A DNA stretch of 64,000 nucleotides, taken from contig QYAI01000064.1 in NCBI GenBank assembly GCA_003988855.1, positions 124,001 to 188,000 on the forward strand. The letters are read 5' to 3'. This stretch comes from Arachnopeziza araneosa. Lineage: Eukaryota; Ascomycota; Leotiomycetes; Helotiales; Arachnopezizaceae. This document shows, piece after piece, positions 37,317-48,605 of the stretch. The notes under the pieces are model-generated. The model saw only the letters and a program-made list of their open reading frames with translations. It was not told where the DNA came from and ran no database searches. The position numbers and the translations under genes were made by a program. How positions within the stretch are numbered: the stretch's first letter is position 1; each line of letters begins with the position of its first letter.

Positions 37317-37576
37317 TGGAACTCAATGTAAGAAAACAAAAATGCTACGGGAAAGAGGTTAGAAGGCGATGGACAGATCAGCAAACGATTTTATAAGGAG
37401 CAATGCGAAGGAGTTGTTAGCAGGTCAAATGTAAGCAGTGCTTTATCAGGGAAGTATATGAGGCTCCAAATATCATTCATAAATTAATCTGTAGTTGCGG
37501 TTCGCGATCCCCGCTTTGAGGCGCAGCAAACAGCGCAACCAGGTGATGGCAGCAATGATAGTTTTCTTTTTTTGAT

Positions 37577-37624
37577 ATGAGGCATTTCTGGCATGAGGTA
37601 TTTCTGACATGAGGCATTTTTGCA
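37577..37624 (+). repeat. 16-bp imperfect tandem repeat, 3 copies
   Basis: Three consecutive units of ATGAGGYATTTCTGRC with one to three changes each, in intergenic sequence. Confidence 0.8.
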
Positions 37625-38045
37625 TAGAGAATCGTATCTGGGCGGTCGATGACGGGTTATGAGGAGATGGAGGTGACCACGCTCCGGCCACTTGCGGCAC
37701 AAATGAGTACTCACACTGGAGGAGGTGGACTTCGTACGGGACGGCGATTATGCTCTTTTCCTACTGGCGGGTCGTCATGGGTGACCTGGAGGTGGCTTCA
37801 CAAGTAGATTATTGTGGCTTGCGGAGAATATTAGCGTGCAAGAAGCCACATCCCACTCCTCGCATCTTGAATGGCGCTAGTAACTCCGATCAAATGGACC
37901 TCTCACAAACAAGTATCTTGCCCTGCATCAAGTATCTCGAATTGTTCTTGGAACTGGTATGTAAGTTTTCTGCTTTGTTGAGGTGATCCTATTGGGTTAT
38001 TCCCTTTCTTTCAGGTCGCCAGGACGTATCAGCTCTGCGGATAAT

Positions 38046-40230
38046 ATGTCTTGTGGTGAAGCGCCATCCCCCAAACCGAACACACCCTTTCCTATCTCGC
38101 ACCCTGATACAGGTGATAGTGATGAGTCTCAACTTTCTTCCAATTCTGGCTCCTCTCATGAGGAGCCCATCGACACTCTTAGCATGTCCAACCACGAGAG
38201 ATTTTGTCAACCTTTTCTTATAACATTGATCAGTAAGTTTTGGATCGCTGCGGACGATGCTTCTGGCTGACCAATGCAAACAGGTCGAGCACGACGTTGG
38301 AAGTCCAAAATTGCTCGCCGAGGGTACAGATTTGATCTGTCGTGTTTTAATCTCCATGTTTCATTCTCTGAAGCTAGACAACAACTGCTACCCTCGAATA
38401 CACCCGATCGACGAGACAGCCTTTCTTTCAATATCCATCTTTCTATCCTGTCTAGCATCAAGGCAATTATATGCTATTCGTGGGTCAATCTGTTGTTAAT
38501 ATTAGTTCCTGTCGGGATCATCACGCATACGAGTCAAGCAAACCCTGCTGTGATTTTTGTCTCTAATGCTCTTGCAATTGTCCCTCTATCATTGCTTCTT
38601 GCCTACGCAACAGAGTGCATTGCCTGTGACATGGGCGATACCATAGGAGCACTGCTGAACATCAGCTTCGGAAACTTTGCGGAGATTATTCTTTTGTAAG
38701 TCCAACTTGTCCGCTTCGCAATGCAAATTCGCTAATGAAACGATGAAGTATGTGAGTGGGGATGATCAATTTAGATTCTCGATCTGACAGCTGCTAATCT
38801 ATTATCACAGGGCTGCTTTGTTGGAAAATCATATTCAGGTTGTGCAAGCATCGCTGCTCGGCTCAATTCTGGTGAACTTGCTGTTGATTTTGGGCACGGC
38901 AATAGTTGCGGGTAGCTTTTATCACGAGGACATGGAATTTAACACGGCAGATGCCAAAGGGTTTGCTTGCCTACTCTGCTTCTCAGTGTTCAGCTTTCTC
39001 ATTCCAGTAAGTCTGATCGATAGGCAAGGAAACTAGCTAACATCAGTCAAGAGCGCTTTCCACTACTCGTTTAACGACCCAGAGGCTGCGGATCAAGCGG
39101 TCCTCACTCTCAGTCGGGTGACCGCACCAACTTTGATGTTTATTTATTTCCTCCATTTGCTATTCCAGATCAGAGTCCAAAAGCTTGCAAATGCGTCGCG
39201 GGATGTGGCAAGTATCACATCCTGGAGGCGGCGAAGTCAAGACAGCATTTCTAGACAGATAAGAAATCTGTCGTCGGTGTCCATCTCAAGGACCATTCGC
39301 TTCGCAGACGAGAGCGAAAGCCCATTAGTGGGAAATCCAATAACCAACCGAAAAGATTCTGTAGAGATGGAATCAGTGAACCATACCCCAACACCAGCAT
39401 CTGGAGAGTCAGAGAGCCCGTCAGATGGTGAGGTAGAGATCAATCCCCATAATGAGGAGGGCAGAGGAAGGAAAATTACAATAGAGCCACCGCAGAGTAC
39501 AACAGGTGACAACGGTGCACTTCCACAGCCAGGTTATGAACGAGTCAGCTCACATTCAACCTCACGAAGCTCTTACCGCAGAGATCTGTACCGAGAGCAC
39601 CCTCGCCACCAAATGTACAGAAGATACGCTCACTCAATTTCCAGGATATGGAGCGATAACGATGTCGACCAGTCATCATCCCCTCCACCCCCAGTCCTGG
39701 GGAAAGGTACATCTCTGGCCCTTCTCGTGTTATCCTCGGCCCTGATTGCGATCTGTGCCGAGTTCCTGGTCAACACCATCGATGCCATGGTTGCCAACAG
39801 CATGCTGTCTGAACCAGTCATCGGCCTGATAATCCTGCCCATCGCCGGCAACGTGGCCGAACACATCACAGCGCTCAGCGTTGCTACCAAGAACAAGATG
39901 GATCTCGTCCTCGGCGTGTCTGTCGGATCCTCGATACAGATCGCGCTTTTTGTAGCGCCGATCATTGTCATTGCCGGATGGGTTCTGGACAAGAACATGA
40001 CGCTGTATTTTAGCATCTTCGAAACAGTCACCATGGTTGCCTCGGCATTGGTTGTTGTTGTTTTGATTCTGAATGGACGGACCAATTACTTTGAAGGCAG
40101 CATTCTCTGCGCATGTTACGCTCTTTTTGGGTAAGTTCTTGCATCGGTGTCGAAACTGTACTGACTCGGGTTTCCTTCTGATAGGATAGGAGCGTACCTT
40201 CTACCTGATTGGAGCGGAAGAAAGGGGTAG
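38046..40230 (+). CDS. vacuolar Ca2+/H+ exchanger, CAX family
   Basis: Five exons (38046-38232, 38284-38695, 38811-39006, 39052-40130, 40185-40230) give 639 aa. The two Na_Ca_ex repeats (PF01699) are clear: GNFAEIIL in the first half and GNVAEHITAL in the second, each with the Glu that binds Ca2+, plus GSSIQIALF. About eleven membrane helices are predicted by eye. Between the halves is a loop of ~190 residues rich in Ser, Glu, Asp and Arg, much longer than in yeast Vcx1 (411 aa); it probably regulates activity. The N-terminal ~100 residues are hydrophilic and may be autoinhibitory as in plant CAXs. The protein moves Ca2+ into vacuoles against H+. The start is the first in-frame ATG after a likely 5'-UTR intron. 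Confidence 0.92.
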
Positions 40231-42613
40231 AAAAAGAATAATGCTGTAGAATATTTTCTCGCCGATTGGCTTGACTTTGTCATGAAATGTTTAGTTCAGA
40301 GTATCATTTTTGAGTTGGCTTATTCGCTGTGGAGGTTGATCAAGGCAGATACGCAAACATCTATCATATCTAGCGGCGTTGCCTCTACGTAGTGCGTGTC
40401 ACTGGCCAACGCATTAGCACAAGGTAAATCCATCACCGTTTATCATACCATCATGTCCGTAGCTGAACTAAGTGGAAAAAGACGATAAGAAGCATCTTCA
40501 TGATTAAAGTCGTTCGACTGTGGTTTTCGTCAAAGGAACCTGTCCACAATAATTTTCGGTTCATTTTCCAAGCGTTTTAAAATCTCTTGAAGTCCAAGAG
40601 TTTCCTTGATCGCTTGCTCGAGATGCTCATTTCCCAGATTTCGACCATTGTCTGCGTCATTGCTCCTCATGGAGTCGTACAGTTACATTTGCATGTCTGA
40701 ACAGCATCCCCAAACTCTGATCGACGCAAACACTAACCATAATCTGAACGCAAATGATCATTCGTCTTCTGATTCTGGAAGATTCACACATGGCTGTTGT
40801 GAGATCAACCTAGCGCACCCCAGCACTCTCACAGTACTCTCAGCTTTCTCAATCAACATAGCACCACCAGCTCTCGTTACAAATACATAGCTTTTCAACG
40901 CAAACCATCGAAACTCCCGTCAAGACTAGTCTTCACGCTCCCATCAAGACCCTCATCGACACTCCCAATAACATCACATCCCAACCCAGAGCAAAACAGA
41001 TCTCAACAATATGAACAACAACAAAATTCCTGCAGCAAACTCTCATAAAATATGACATCGCATGGGTTCCTTCAGCCCGAAATCAAAATCATCAAAATGA
41101 CCTTCGTCTAGCGAATCTTAGGTAGTCAACACTCAAGCCAAAGAGCTCCCTCCTGTGGCATCTCATCGAACAAGGTTCCATTCTCGAAATCCCAAGCCGA
41201 CATCTTCCATTCCATACCAACATCTCGAAAAGAAGAACCCGTATCCACCAACCCCACCTCCAAAAAAAACCCCATCTCCCACCAACCCACCACCCACCTC
41301 CCATCTCATCCCATCCCATCCTATCCCATCCCTCGGCGCAGTCTCGCCTCTACTCCATCCCCACTTCTTTTCCGTATCGCACCACCTTGATGCGGAACCA
41401 GCCCATCCCTCCGTCGCCCACCCGCTACTCCGAGCCGCTCCCTTTTCCGGGAATTGGTTTTCCGTATCCGCTTCCACGGCACACCTCGACCGCCACCAAT
41501 TGGCGATATCAAATTCATGGTGAGAATGAAGCAAAAGCTTCGAAGCAACGATACTCTCTTACATATCTCTACGATCATATTCCATCCCCAAGGCAATCAA
41601 ACTGGTGGAGCACGAAGAAGAGACGGTGAAATCGACAATGGATGGGATCAGGTACTTCTGGTCTACATCCAAACCAAGAGAAAAGCGATATTTTACAGTA
41701 TTATCAGGGATTCATAAGCCACAAATACGGTATAGATAAATAATAGATTGATAGGGTAGTGCTACGTTGATTGGTTGATGGTTAAAAAAGGAGCTACAGT
41801 CTTGTAAAGATTTCTGGTTTATTCTACATTAAAGAGATTGAATGTTTAAAAGAATAAATAAGGTCAGCAACTCAATTTGATACAGTATTGAGATGCTTTA
41901 CTGAAATAACTAGTTGATCAAGTAGGCAAACTAGGGGGTATCTACTTTGAGAGTCAGGTGATGGTCACGTGTTGGATCGTCTGAGAACTCTCTGGAAAAG
42001 TGTCCGAAACTAATCACCAATAAAAAGCCTACCTCGGTGAAAATCTACACTACGGGGAGGGGGTATGTCAATTTCACCATCTTGTGAAACCGGAAGTAGT
42101 CTTACCCTTCAGCTTTGAAGTTGTTAGTCCTGATAAGCAGCCGCCATCCTGTGCCGGATTCCTGGAAGGCGAGCCGCCAAACCGGCAAAGTGGGATATAC
42201 GATGCTAATTATTGAATGAAGCACCGATTCTCGCAATGATGAAGAGAAATAAAGAAGCTGTATATCTGCAAGTCGCTTCATTCATCGCAGATTCCCAGCA
42301 ATCCTGGAGCTTTTCCGAGGAAGACGCAACACTCGCCGGTGCGGATAAATGAAGCCTTGCAATCATCCAATATGTGCCGTGCGCCATTGTCGAATGGATA
42401 GCGTGTCAGCCTGCAAAGAATCAAGTCTCGCAATCATTTTCTTGCTGTGCCAGTGATATGCGCCTGGACCCCTATGGTGGCAACACTTCGGACCAATCAT
42501 CTTAGGGTCCATACATGAGCCGAGGCACAGCGTCGCTCACTCAACGCCAACAACTCAGCCATACATAACTCCATCGCTGCCTACCCTCTTCGCAATCATA
42601 TCCCAAGGATGGG
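40231..42613. other. intergenic, 2.4 kb
   Basis: No supported gene. Around 41200-41360 a C-rich tract with repeated TCCCATCCCATC-type steps creates long proline-rich or Trp-rich frames on both strands, which are composition artefacts. A tRNA-like D-arm resemblance near 42370 was rejected. 42530-42610 is the leader of the J-domain gene. Confidence 0.45.
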
Positions 42614-43870
42614 ATGGCGAGCGCAGAGGACTTCTACGCCATTCTTGAGGTCTCCTCATCTGCGCCCTTTACGGAGATTCAGAAATCATATCGGCGATTG
42701 GCGTTGAGATGTCATCCTGATAAGAACAAAGGCAAGGCTACCGCTGCGACAGCGCAATTCCAGAGACTGGTGAGAGCGTGGGAGACGTTGAAGGACGCAA
42801 CAAAAAGAGCTGAATATGATCGTGTCAGGGTAACCTTGAGCTGGGAGGAGGAGCTTGACAACGAAGCGAAGAAGACGGCTGCGAAAGCGAGGAAGAGAAG
42901 GCGAGATGTTGATCAGGAAGTGACAGCGAATTGGTCCACACAGCCTTCGCCAACGGGGAGCACCAATCCGAATCCATTTGGCGCTGCGAACCGGTGTCAA
43001 AGAATTCGGGACTGGAAAAGTGGGGCGGCTTCAGATTACACATCGCGCTTGCACTGCTTGAAGGATTCCCAGACCAAGTTGCGCCAGATGGTACAGGCCG
43101 TGCAGGGCTTTACACTTTATTCTTCCAGTACCCCAATAGCTGCCACATTTGGATTTAACTTACAGGCAATTCCATCACTGAGAGCGGCCATCAAGGAATA
43201 TTCCCCCGAGTATGACCTTCAGAAGCATATCCTGCAGCTCATCAGGAAGGTCAAGACAGATGCAGACCGCTTAGCTCCACAGACGCAGTATCTGAAAGAC
43301 TGGCGCGAGAAATACAGCTTGCTGATTGAGAAGACGGCGGAAGAAGATGTGCTGGAGTATGAAGAAGCAGAAGCCAAAGCTCGAAGTACACTGGTTCAAG
43401 AAGCATTGCAGTTTCTGGGGCCGAGAGATCTCAATCCTCCACTATTCAGTATGATCGACGAAAGAGGATTGGCCATCAACCGCTGGAAGATGCTATCTAG
43501 AGTTAGACCTGCGGTTGCATATCCGCTGGATCTCTCCCATCTGGAGATGGGCATTTTCGAAGGACCGTGGCATCAAGGTAGCAATTGGGAGCGGATCGGC
43601 GGAGAGCATCCGTGTGGAAGATGTGGTCAACTCGCCTTCAACTTTCTGATCGAGTGCGGTCCGGCTCAATGTCAGAACTGTCGAATAATTGTCTGTCATG
43701 CTTGCCATCGCGATTTGGTTTTGCTGCGCGATTTTCATGAATGGATCCAGGCTCCAGAAGGCTCCATGCCCAACTCCCTCTTCTCACTCGATATCGACCA
43801 AGACGCAGTCCTATCAGGAGCTCCTCATGCGGGATTTGGATATGATTTTGGGGGTAGTGCCCGAATATGA
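42614..43870 (+). CDS. J-domain (DnaJ/Hsp40) protein with C-terminal zinc cluster
   Basis: A single-exon gene of 418 aa. Residues 5-70 are a J domain with HPD at 34-36 and flanking helices II and III (KSYRRLALRCHPDKN, FQRLVRAWETLKDATKRAEYD), so it should stimulate an Hsp70 ATPase. A basic stretch (KARKRRRD) follows. The middle is helical. Residues ~335-385 contain three Cys pairs, CGRCG, CQNC and CHACH, with an extra Cys (IECGP), resembling a treble-clef or RING/FYVE-like zinc site. There is no G/F region or DnaJ-type central zinc domain, so it is a class C J protein. The client is unknown. A preceding ATG at 42609 is out of frame. Confidence 0.9.
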   Translation: MASAEDFYAILEVSSSAPFTEIQKSYRRLALRCHPDKNKGKATAATAQFQRLVRAWETLKDATKRAEYDRVRVTLSWEEELDNEAKKTAAKARKRRRDVDQEVTANWSTQPSPTGSTNPNPFGAANRCQRIRDWKSGAASDYTSRLHCLKDSQTKLRQMVQAVQGFTLYSSSTPIAATFGFNLQAIPSLRAAIKEYSPEYDLQKHILQLIRKVKTDADRLAPQTQYLKDWREKYSLLIEKTAEEDVLEYEEAEAKARSTLVQEALQFLGPRDLNPPLFSMIDERGLAINRWKMLSRVRPAVAYPLDLSHLEMGIFEGPWHQGSNWERIGGEHPCGRCGQLAFNFLIECGPAQCQNCRIIVCHACHRDLVLLRDFHEWIQAPEGSMPNSLFSLDIDQDAVLSGAPHAGFGYDFGGSARI

Positions 43871-44912
43871 GTGAAGAGAGTGAAGGGCGCTCAGCCCAAC
43901 TTCGAAAGGTGTCGTGGTGGTGCCGTGAGTCAAGCTCTGACCAGCAATCAGTGACTCTGGGGTCTTGTGATCTGCTCATGCCAGTCATCTCTCAGTCTGC
44001 ATCTGGAAGCCGCGATATGAGAGGAGGGTGTGGGAGATAATTTGCAAGTGAGCGGGGATGAAGACTTCGATTCGAAGCTTTGGAGGCCCATCTTTGGGGA
44101 AATCGTGGGGTACCTCACCGTTTTCGTCTGAACTCCCAAAAGGACACATGCGCTCGAAAGGGATAGTACAACCAACGGCTTCGAGACACGTTCGAAGGGG
44201 GACTGCAAAGGATCCCCATTGCAGCATCACGGGATTTGGTTGGTGTTTGGCGTTGCTTGGGACTCGAGGGTGAAAGGGGAGACTGGCGCGATTTTGTTTG
44301 GTAGATAACGGAAGAGAGAGGAATCTTATAGAATCCGATGCAAAGCCCGTGGCCTATTGACGTTGTCCTTGCCAACGGTCATGACTGCCGGGTGACAGAA
44401 CGCCCAGTGACTTGTCCCCGACTGCTGGCCAATGAGCTGGGCGCTGCCCCTGATTCGCTTGATGCTCCGCCCGGCTTCAGGCATGAAGCGATGACGATGC
44501 ATGACAACTGGACGAATAACAACATCGAATTGTGTGAAGCAGCATCCAGGCACGTAACACCATGACTCCTTGCCCAAAGCCACAACACGTCCCTCCTCAT
44601 TGGGCACACGCCATCACGTGTGACGCGAGTGAGGCCGCCAGGCAGCCAGCCAGCCACCCAGCTCTATCTCGCTTTTCGTTTGCCTTCGCCCTCCCTCTTC
44701 CTTCCTCACCACACCCGTTCGGGCGCCAAAAGACTACATAAGGATCTCTAGACTTTCTTTGAATTTCTTGAGAACCCCTTCCTGGGCCCAGTCAATCATT
44801 TTGTGCGTCAAGTTTTCACTCACCTCGACACTCTTTTCGTCACTCGTTCAGTCGCATTCCCCACTATCCCCGATAAGGCCAGCCTCAACGTCAACACATC
44901 CCCACCGCAGTC
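43871..44912. other. intergenic, CT-rich promoter of BTB gene
   Basis: No supported gene. A GCCAGCCAGCC run near 44640 and a pyrimidine-rich leader from about 44660 to 44900 precede the BTB start. Confidence 0.45.
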
Positions 44913-45893
44913 ATGTTCAAGCGCTCTTTCAGAACGAACGATCGCGTCGAGAAGGCTGTCAAGTTGAAGAAGTCGTATAGGGATCCTGCGAAAGTGTCGA
45001 AATTGCAGAGGTCGTTCGATCAGGGCCCGCCTGTTGGCAGGTATGCTGTCTGTTCGTCGCGCGAGCCATTGCATCGCTCTAACATGTTGAACAGCACTCT
45101 GACTTCGCCGATTGTGACCTTTACCATCGGCAGAGAAGGACGGCTTTTCGCAGCGCACGAGGACGTCATCTCCATCTCACCGTTCTTTGCGGCGGCATGT
45201 AGAGGCCAATTCCTCGAGGCTGAGAGTAAGAGGATCGATCTTCCCGACGAAGAACCTGAAATCTTCTCCTGTGTTCTCGAATACCTATACGTAAGTGCTC
45301 ATGACTCTATCCATCAAGGACCCACACTGACCTCTCAACTGCAGAAGGGCGACTACTACCCCCGCTTGATCCAAAACAAGCGCAAAAACTCTTGGGAACT
45401 CGAGGATGCAGTGAGCTCACCAAACCCTGAAAACACCGGTGGTCGCGGATCTGTCGAGGCTACAATATATCTCTCCAGCGTGGGAGAACACCTTTTAAGG
45501 GATACCGTCATATACTGTGCCGCGGAGAAGTACGGCCTAGAGGAACTCAAGCGCCTTGCTCTACGGAAGCAGGGTCTGCAGAGTGGAATCGAAGTTGCTA
45601 CCATCCTCCGGAGTGCGAGGTATGCTTATGACAACACGCCGGACACGGACTCGCGGCTCCGCGCTCATTATCTTGCCTTGATAATCAGATGCCGCAAGAC
45701 ATTCAAGAGGAGCGGAACCATGCAGACAGAAATGGAGAGTGGCGGTAAACTTTTCTTTGACCTTTTCGTAGCTCTGTGCAATCATGTCGATGATATTGTG
45801 GAGATAGGGTAAGCTTATATTTAACCTTGAATTGTGGGATAACATCTTACTAATCCTCTTTCCAGGAATTCCAAATCTCCCAGGACCATCTAA
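44913..45893 (+). CDS. BTB/POZ-domain protein
   Basis: Four exons (44913-45040, 45095-45290, 45345-45808, 45866-45893) give 271 aa. The BTB domain (PF00651) starts near residue 45: a strand SPIVTFTIGRE, HEDVISISPFFAAACRGQFLEAE, DLPDEEPEIFSCVLEYLY, and the helical end AAEKYGLEELKRLA. BTB domains dimerise and often bridge Cul3 ubiquitin ligases to targets; many fungal ones are short, as here. The last intron was chosen because the resulting end, EIGNSKSPRTI and stop, resembles relatives. The basic N-terminal 40 residues are unusual. The first two introns are each 54 nt, have proper splice sites, and contain no in-frame stop. Confidence 0.88.
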
Positions 45894-46966
45894 AGTTGCA
45901 TATCTGCGAGAGGTGTGTTGCGCGGAGTTAAATTGTTTCGAGGACGACTGTCACCTCCATCAGATTGGACCTTTGGAATTTGCTGCTGTTGCTTGCACGA
46001 CACAAATTCACTTCGTATTATGAGGTTGGCCGCCTTCCGATGAATGGATAACATCATCCTCCACTCTTTATAATACCCCTGCGTTGCTGTTTGGATTGTT
46101 GAATGGAAGGAAATGCGTTTGCTTTCGAGTTTCGACCTCGGCATATTCTACCCTGAGGGCATGTTTATGATCAAGGCGATCTCATCACTGGTCGGGCGAC
46201 TTCTTCGCACCACTCTTCTCCTTTCTGTTGGGATGTATGGGAAAGCTGCAGCTGTAGTTGTGTTCATGATCTTGATGACTATGAATGGGTGATCCCTAGC
46301 GGATATATCAGACGAAAGCCCTCGTCAAGGCAATTTAATGAGAGATTCGGCCACCTCAACTGTTTCTCTTCTTGCTTGATATGTGAGGTCGTTGTTTGGA
46401 GGCTGACATCGTCAATCATCGGTAGAGATCAGATCTGATGATTGACCGTAATAACCTTAAAATCTCCGGCAGCCTCTCAAGCCCAGATTCTGTTTTCGAT
46501 GCCGTTTCGCAATGTCTTGGGACCTGGGACCGCCACAAGGCTCTCCTTCTACATTTGTTTGCCAAGTTTCTTCAGACGAGAAAGCCTTCGCCAAGGGACC
46601 AATTGTATTGCTTCATTCTTCGGATTTAGTATGCACCTCAGCCGCACACGCCCATGTCCTGATCCTGCATTAAGCTAGAACTCAACTTTGGTTCGACGCC
46701 AACAAAAAGTATGGACTGGGCTGGCCAATCTCGGTGCAGGACAGTATATTGAGGAGATGATGGGATATTCTTAGCGCACAGTGACCCCCGAACAGGGTTC
46801 TGGGTATCTTCTGTCGAAAGGGGCCTAGACATGCTACTCCGCCAGCTTCTTCCCGCTGAGAACCTCCCTTCTTGCTCACGCGCTGTTTTCCTCCTCTGAT
46901 TAAATCCCTCTTCTCTTCTTTTCCCTCTTTTGGCGAGTAGACCACTCGCCCAACGATCATTTCAAC
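45894..46966. other. intergenic, nothing recognised
   Basis: Short unrelated frames only. The end (46880-46960) is CT-rich and is the leader of the next gene. Confidence 0.45.
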
Positions 46967-48124
46967 ATGACTTCCACTCGCTTGATCGTCTTATTTTCGT
47001 TTCTCGTCGCAAGTTCTCAGGCTCGTACTTTTGCTCGATTGGTGACGCAGGAGAGAGCGACATATCAGGGAGGATGGGCATTGGGACTGCCTGGAGCGAC
47101 TTGCCCAGCGGATGCGCCAGTTTCTTGCGGAACGAACGATCAAACTGTGAATCCAACATGTTGCCCCAGCGGTCAGACTTGCTTTGGGTTAATCAATCCC
47201 CACTGCTGCCCTACAGGTTCGTAAACCAAGGTGTGGAAGCTGGAAAAGAGTTTAACTGATTCTTGAACAGATACTGATTGCTCAAATGTTGTGACCAACG
47301 TCCCCGTTTGCGCGAATTCAACTTGGAATATGTATTCTCTGGATTCTAGCACCTTCTTCTGCTGCGAACCAGGTCAAATCGGTGTCAAACCAATAAATGG
47401 TCAAACAGGAATTTGTGAACCATCAGACCAACAACTCGCAGCATCCCGCATAGCAACACCCGCAAGCCAAATCGGAGGCGCAGCTGTTACATCCGAATCT
47501 GGATCAGCTCCAACTTCCCAGAGCACCTTGACGAGCACCTTGACGAATGGAGGAGTAACAACAATCACCACAGCCGTACCTTCCTCAACTGTAACAGCAA
47601 CATCCACTTCAGCTGGAATTGGAGGATATACACCACCATCAGAGCCTGGCAACAGTGTATATGTGACAGGACTTTCCTTGGGTGCCAAAATCGGCCTGGC
47701 AATCGCTTTCGGCGTTGCAGTTATTCTTTTTATTGCAGCGATCGTGTGGTGCTACAGACGTCGCCGTGCGCGCAGGGAGCAATTCCAAGCGGCCTTGTTG
47801 GGTGCAGGATACAATGCGCCCAGTAATGGAGGTCAAGCACCGATGCAGCAGGGACAGATGCAGCAGGGGCAAATGCCGCAAGGACAAGCTCCACAGTATA
47901 TGCAAACGCCCCCACAACAATATACGAGCCCTATATCGGAATATAAGTACCCAGCAGTAGGAGTATCACCTACTGGGTACGGACAAACTCCACCGCTTGA
48001 GACAGCAACACTACATAGTCAGAATAGCTATGTGCCACCTACGCCACAATATCCCGGTGGTCCGGAGCCGGTAGAAGCACCACAAGCTTGGGAAAGAGGA
48101 GTGGAATTGGGTCCGGGGAAATAG
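46967..48124 (+). CDS. single-pass cell-surface protein, Cys-rich ectodomain (wall-sensor-like)
   Basis: Two exons (46967-47216, 47271-48124) give 367 aa. Residues 1-20 are a signal peptide. The ectodomain has about ten Cys, with CCPSGQTC and CCPT motifs and a second FFCCEPG, followed by a Ser/Thr-rich stalk that is probably O-glycosylated. One membrane helix lies near residues 216-238 (GLAIAFGVAVILFIAAIVW), followed by a stop-transfer basic cluster of seven Arg/His-type residues. The cytosolic tail of ~125 residues is Gln/Pro/Tyr-rich with short repeats of MQQGQ. The layout matches fungal Mid2/WSC-like stress sensors and many plasma-membrane proteins of unknown role, but no WSC or Mid2 domain can be claimed. 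Confidence 0.85.
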
Positions 48125-48605
48125 AAGGAAGTGCTGGATCTTTGGGAGGTTTTCGTGGTAGTCATTATCGTGTTTCTTGCTTTGAGCGTTTTTCTGTAAC
48201 CATGTCAGCGTCTTCTAGCGTATTGTATTTAACTTGCTCATAAAGCTACTAGGCATATTATTTGTCTTTATCAAAATCTGTAATCTTGCTTCCAAGTATT
48301 GTAGAAAGAATCGCAGACTCACATACCTTCAGCTGTCTTTGTAGATCTCGTGCTTTCATTTCTTTTTCGTCTTGTCGTTGCTGTTCCAGTTTCGAATATC
48401 GTGTTGAGCCTCCAGGACCTGTAGCACTAGGTAGAAACTAGATTAGAAAGAATGGAGGTGTTCAAGTTAACGCCACACACGTGTTGCTTTCGCGCCTTCC
48501 TTAGGTAACTTGTTGACATTTGACTTTTCACAATTCTCGCAGCAAAGACTACCAACCATTTCCACTACTGAGCATACATCGTAGTCGTATTTTAATCCTT
48601 TAACA
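48125..48605. other. intergenic, nothing recognised
   Basis: 3' flank of the surface protein gene and upstream sequence of a dead F-box-like gene. Confidence 0.4.

Larger units (their letters stand above)
35995..38045. other. intergenic between divergent HAK and CAX genes
   Basis: 2 kb shared upstream sequence of two cation transporter genes. A pyrimidine tract ending in CTTTCAG at about 38014 suggests a 5'-UTR intron of the CAX gene, with a GTATGT donor near 37957. Contains a 16-bp repeat and one small possible ORF. Confidence 0.45.

Noticed and set aside
41092..41600. Long Pro-rich and Trp/Gly-rich frames on both strands
   Set aside because: Produced by a C-rich low-complexity tract; no conserved sequence.
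42365..42435. tRNA-like stretch with a D-arm/anticodon resemblance (AATGGATAGCGTGTCAGCC)
   Set aside because: No TTCGA T-loop at the right distance and no acceptor-stem pairing.
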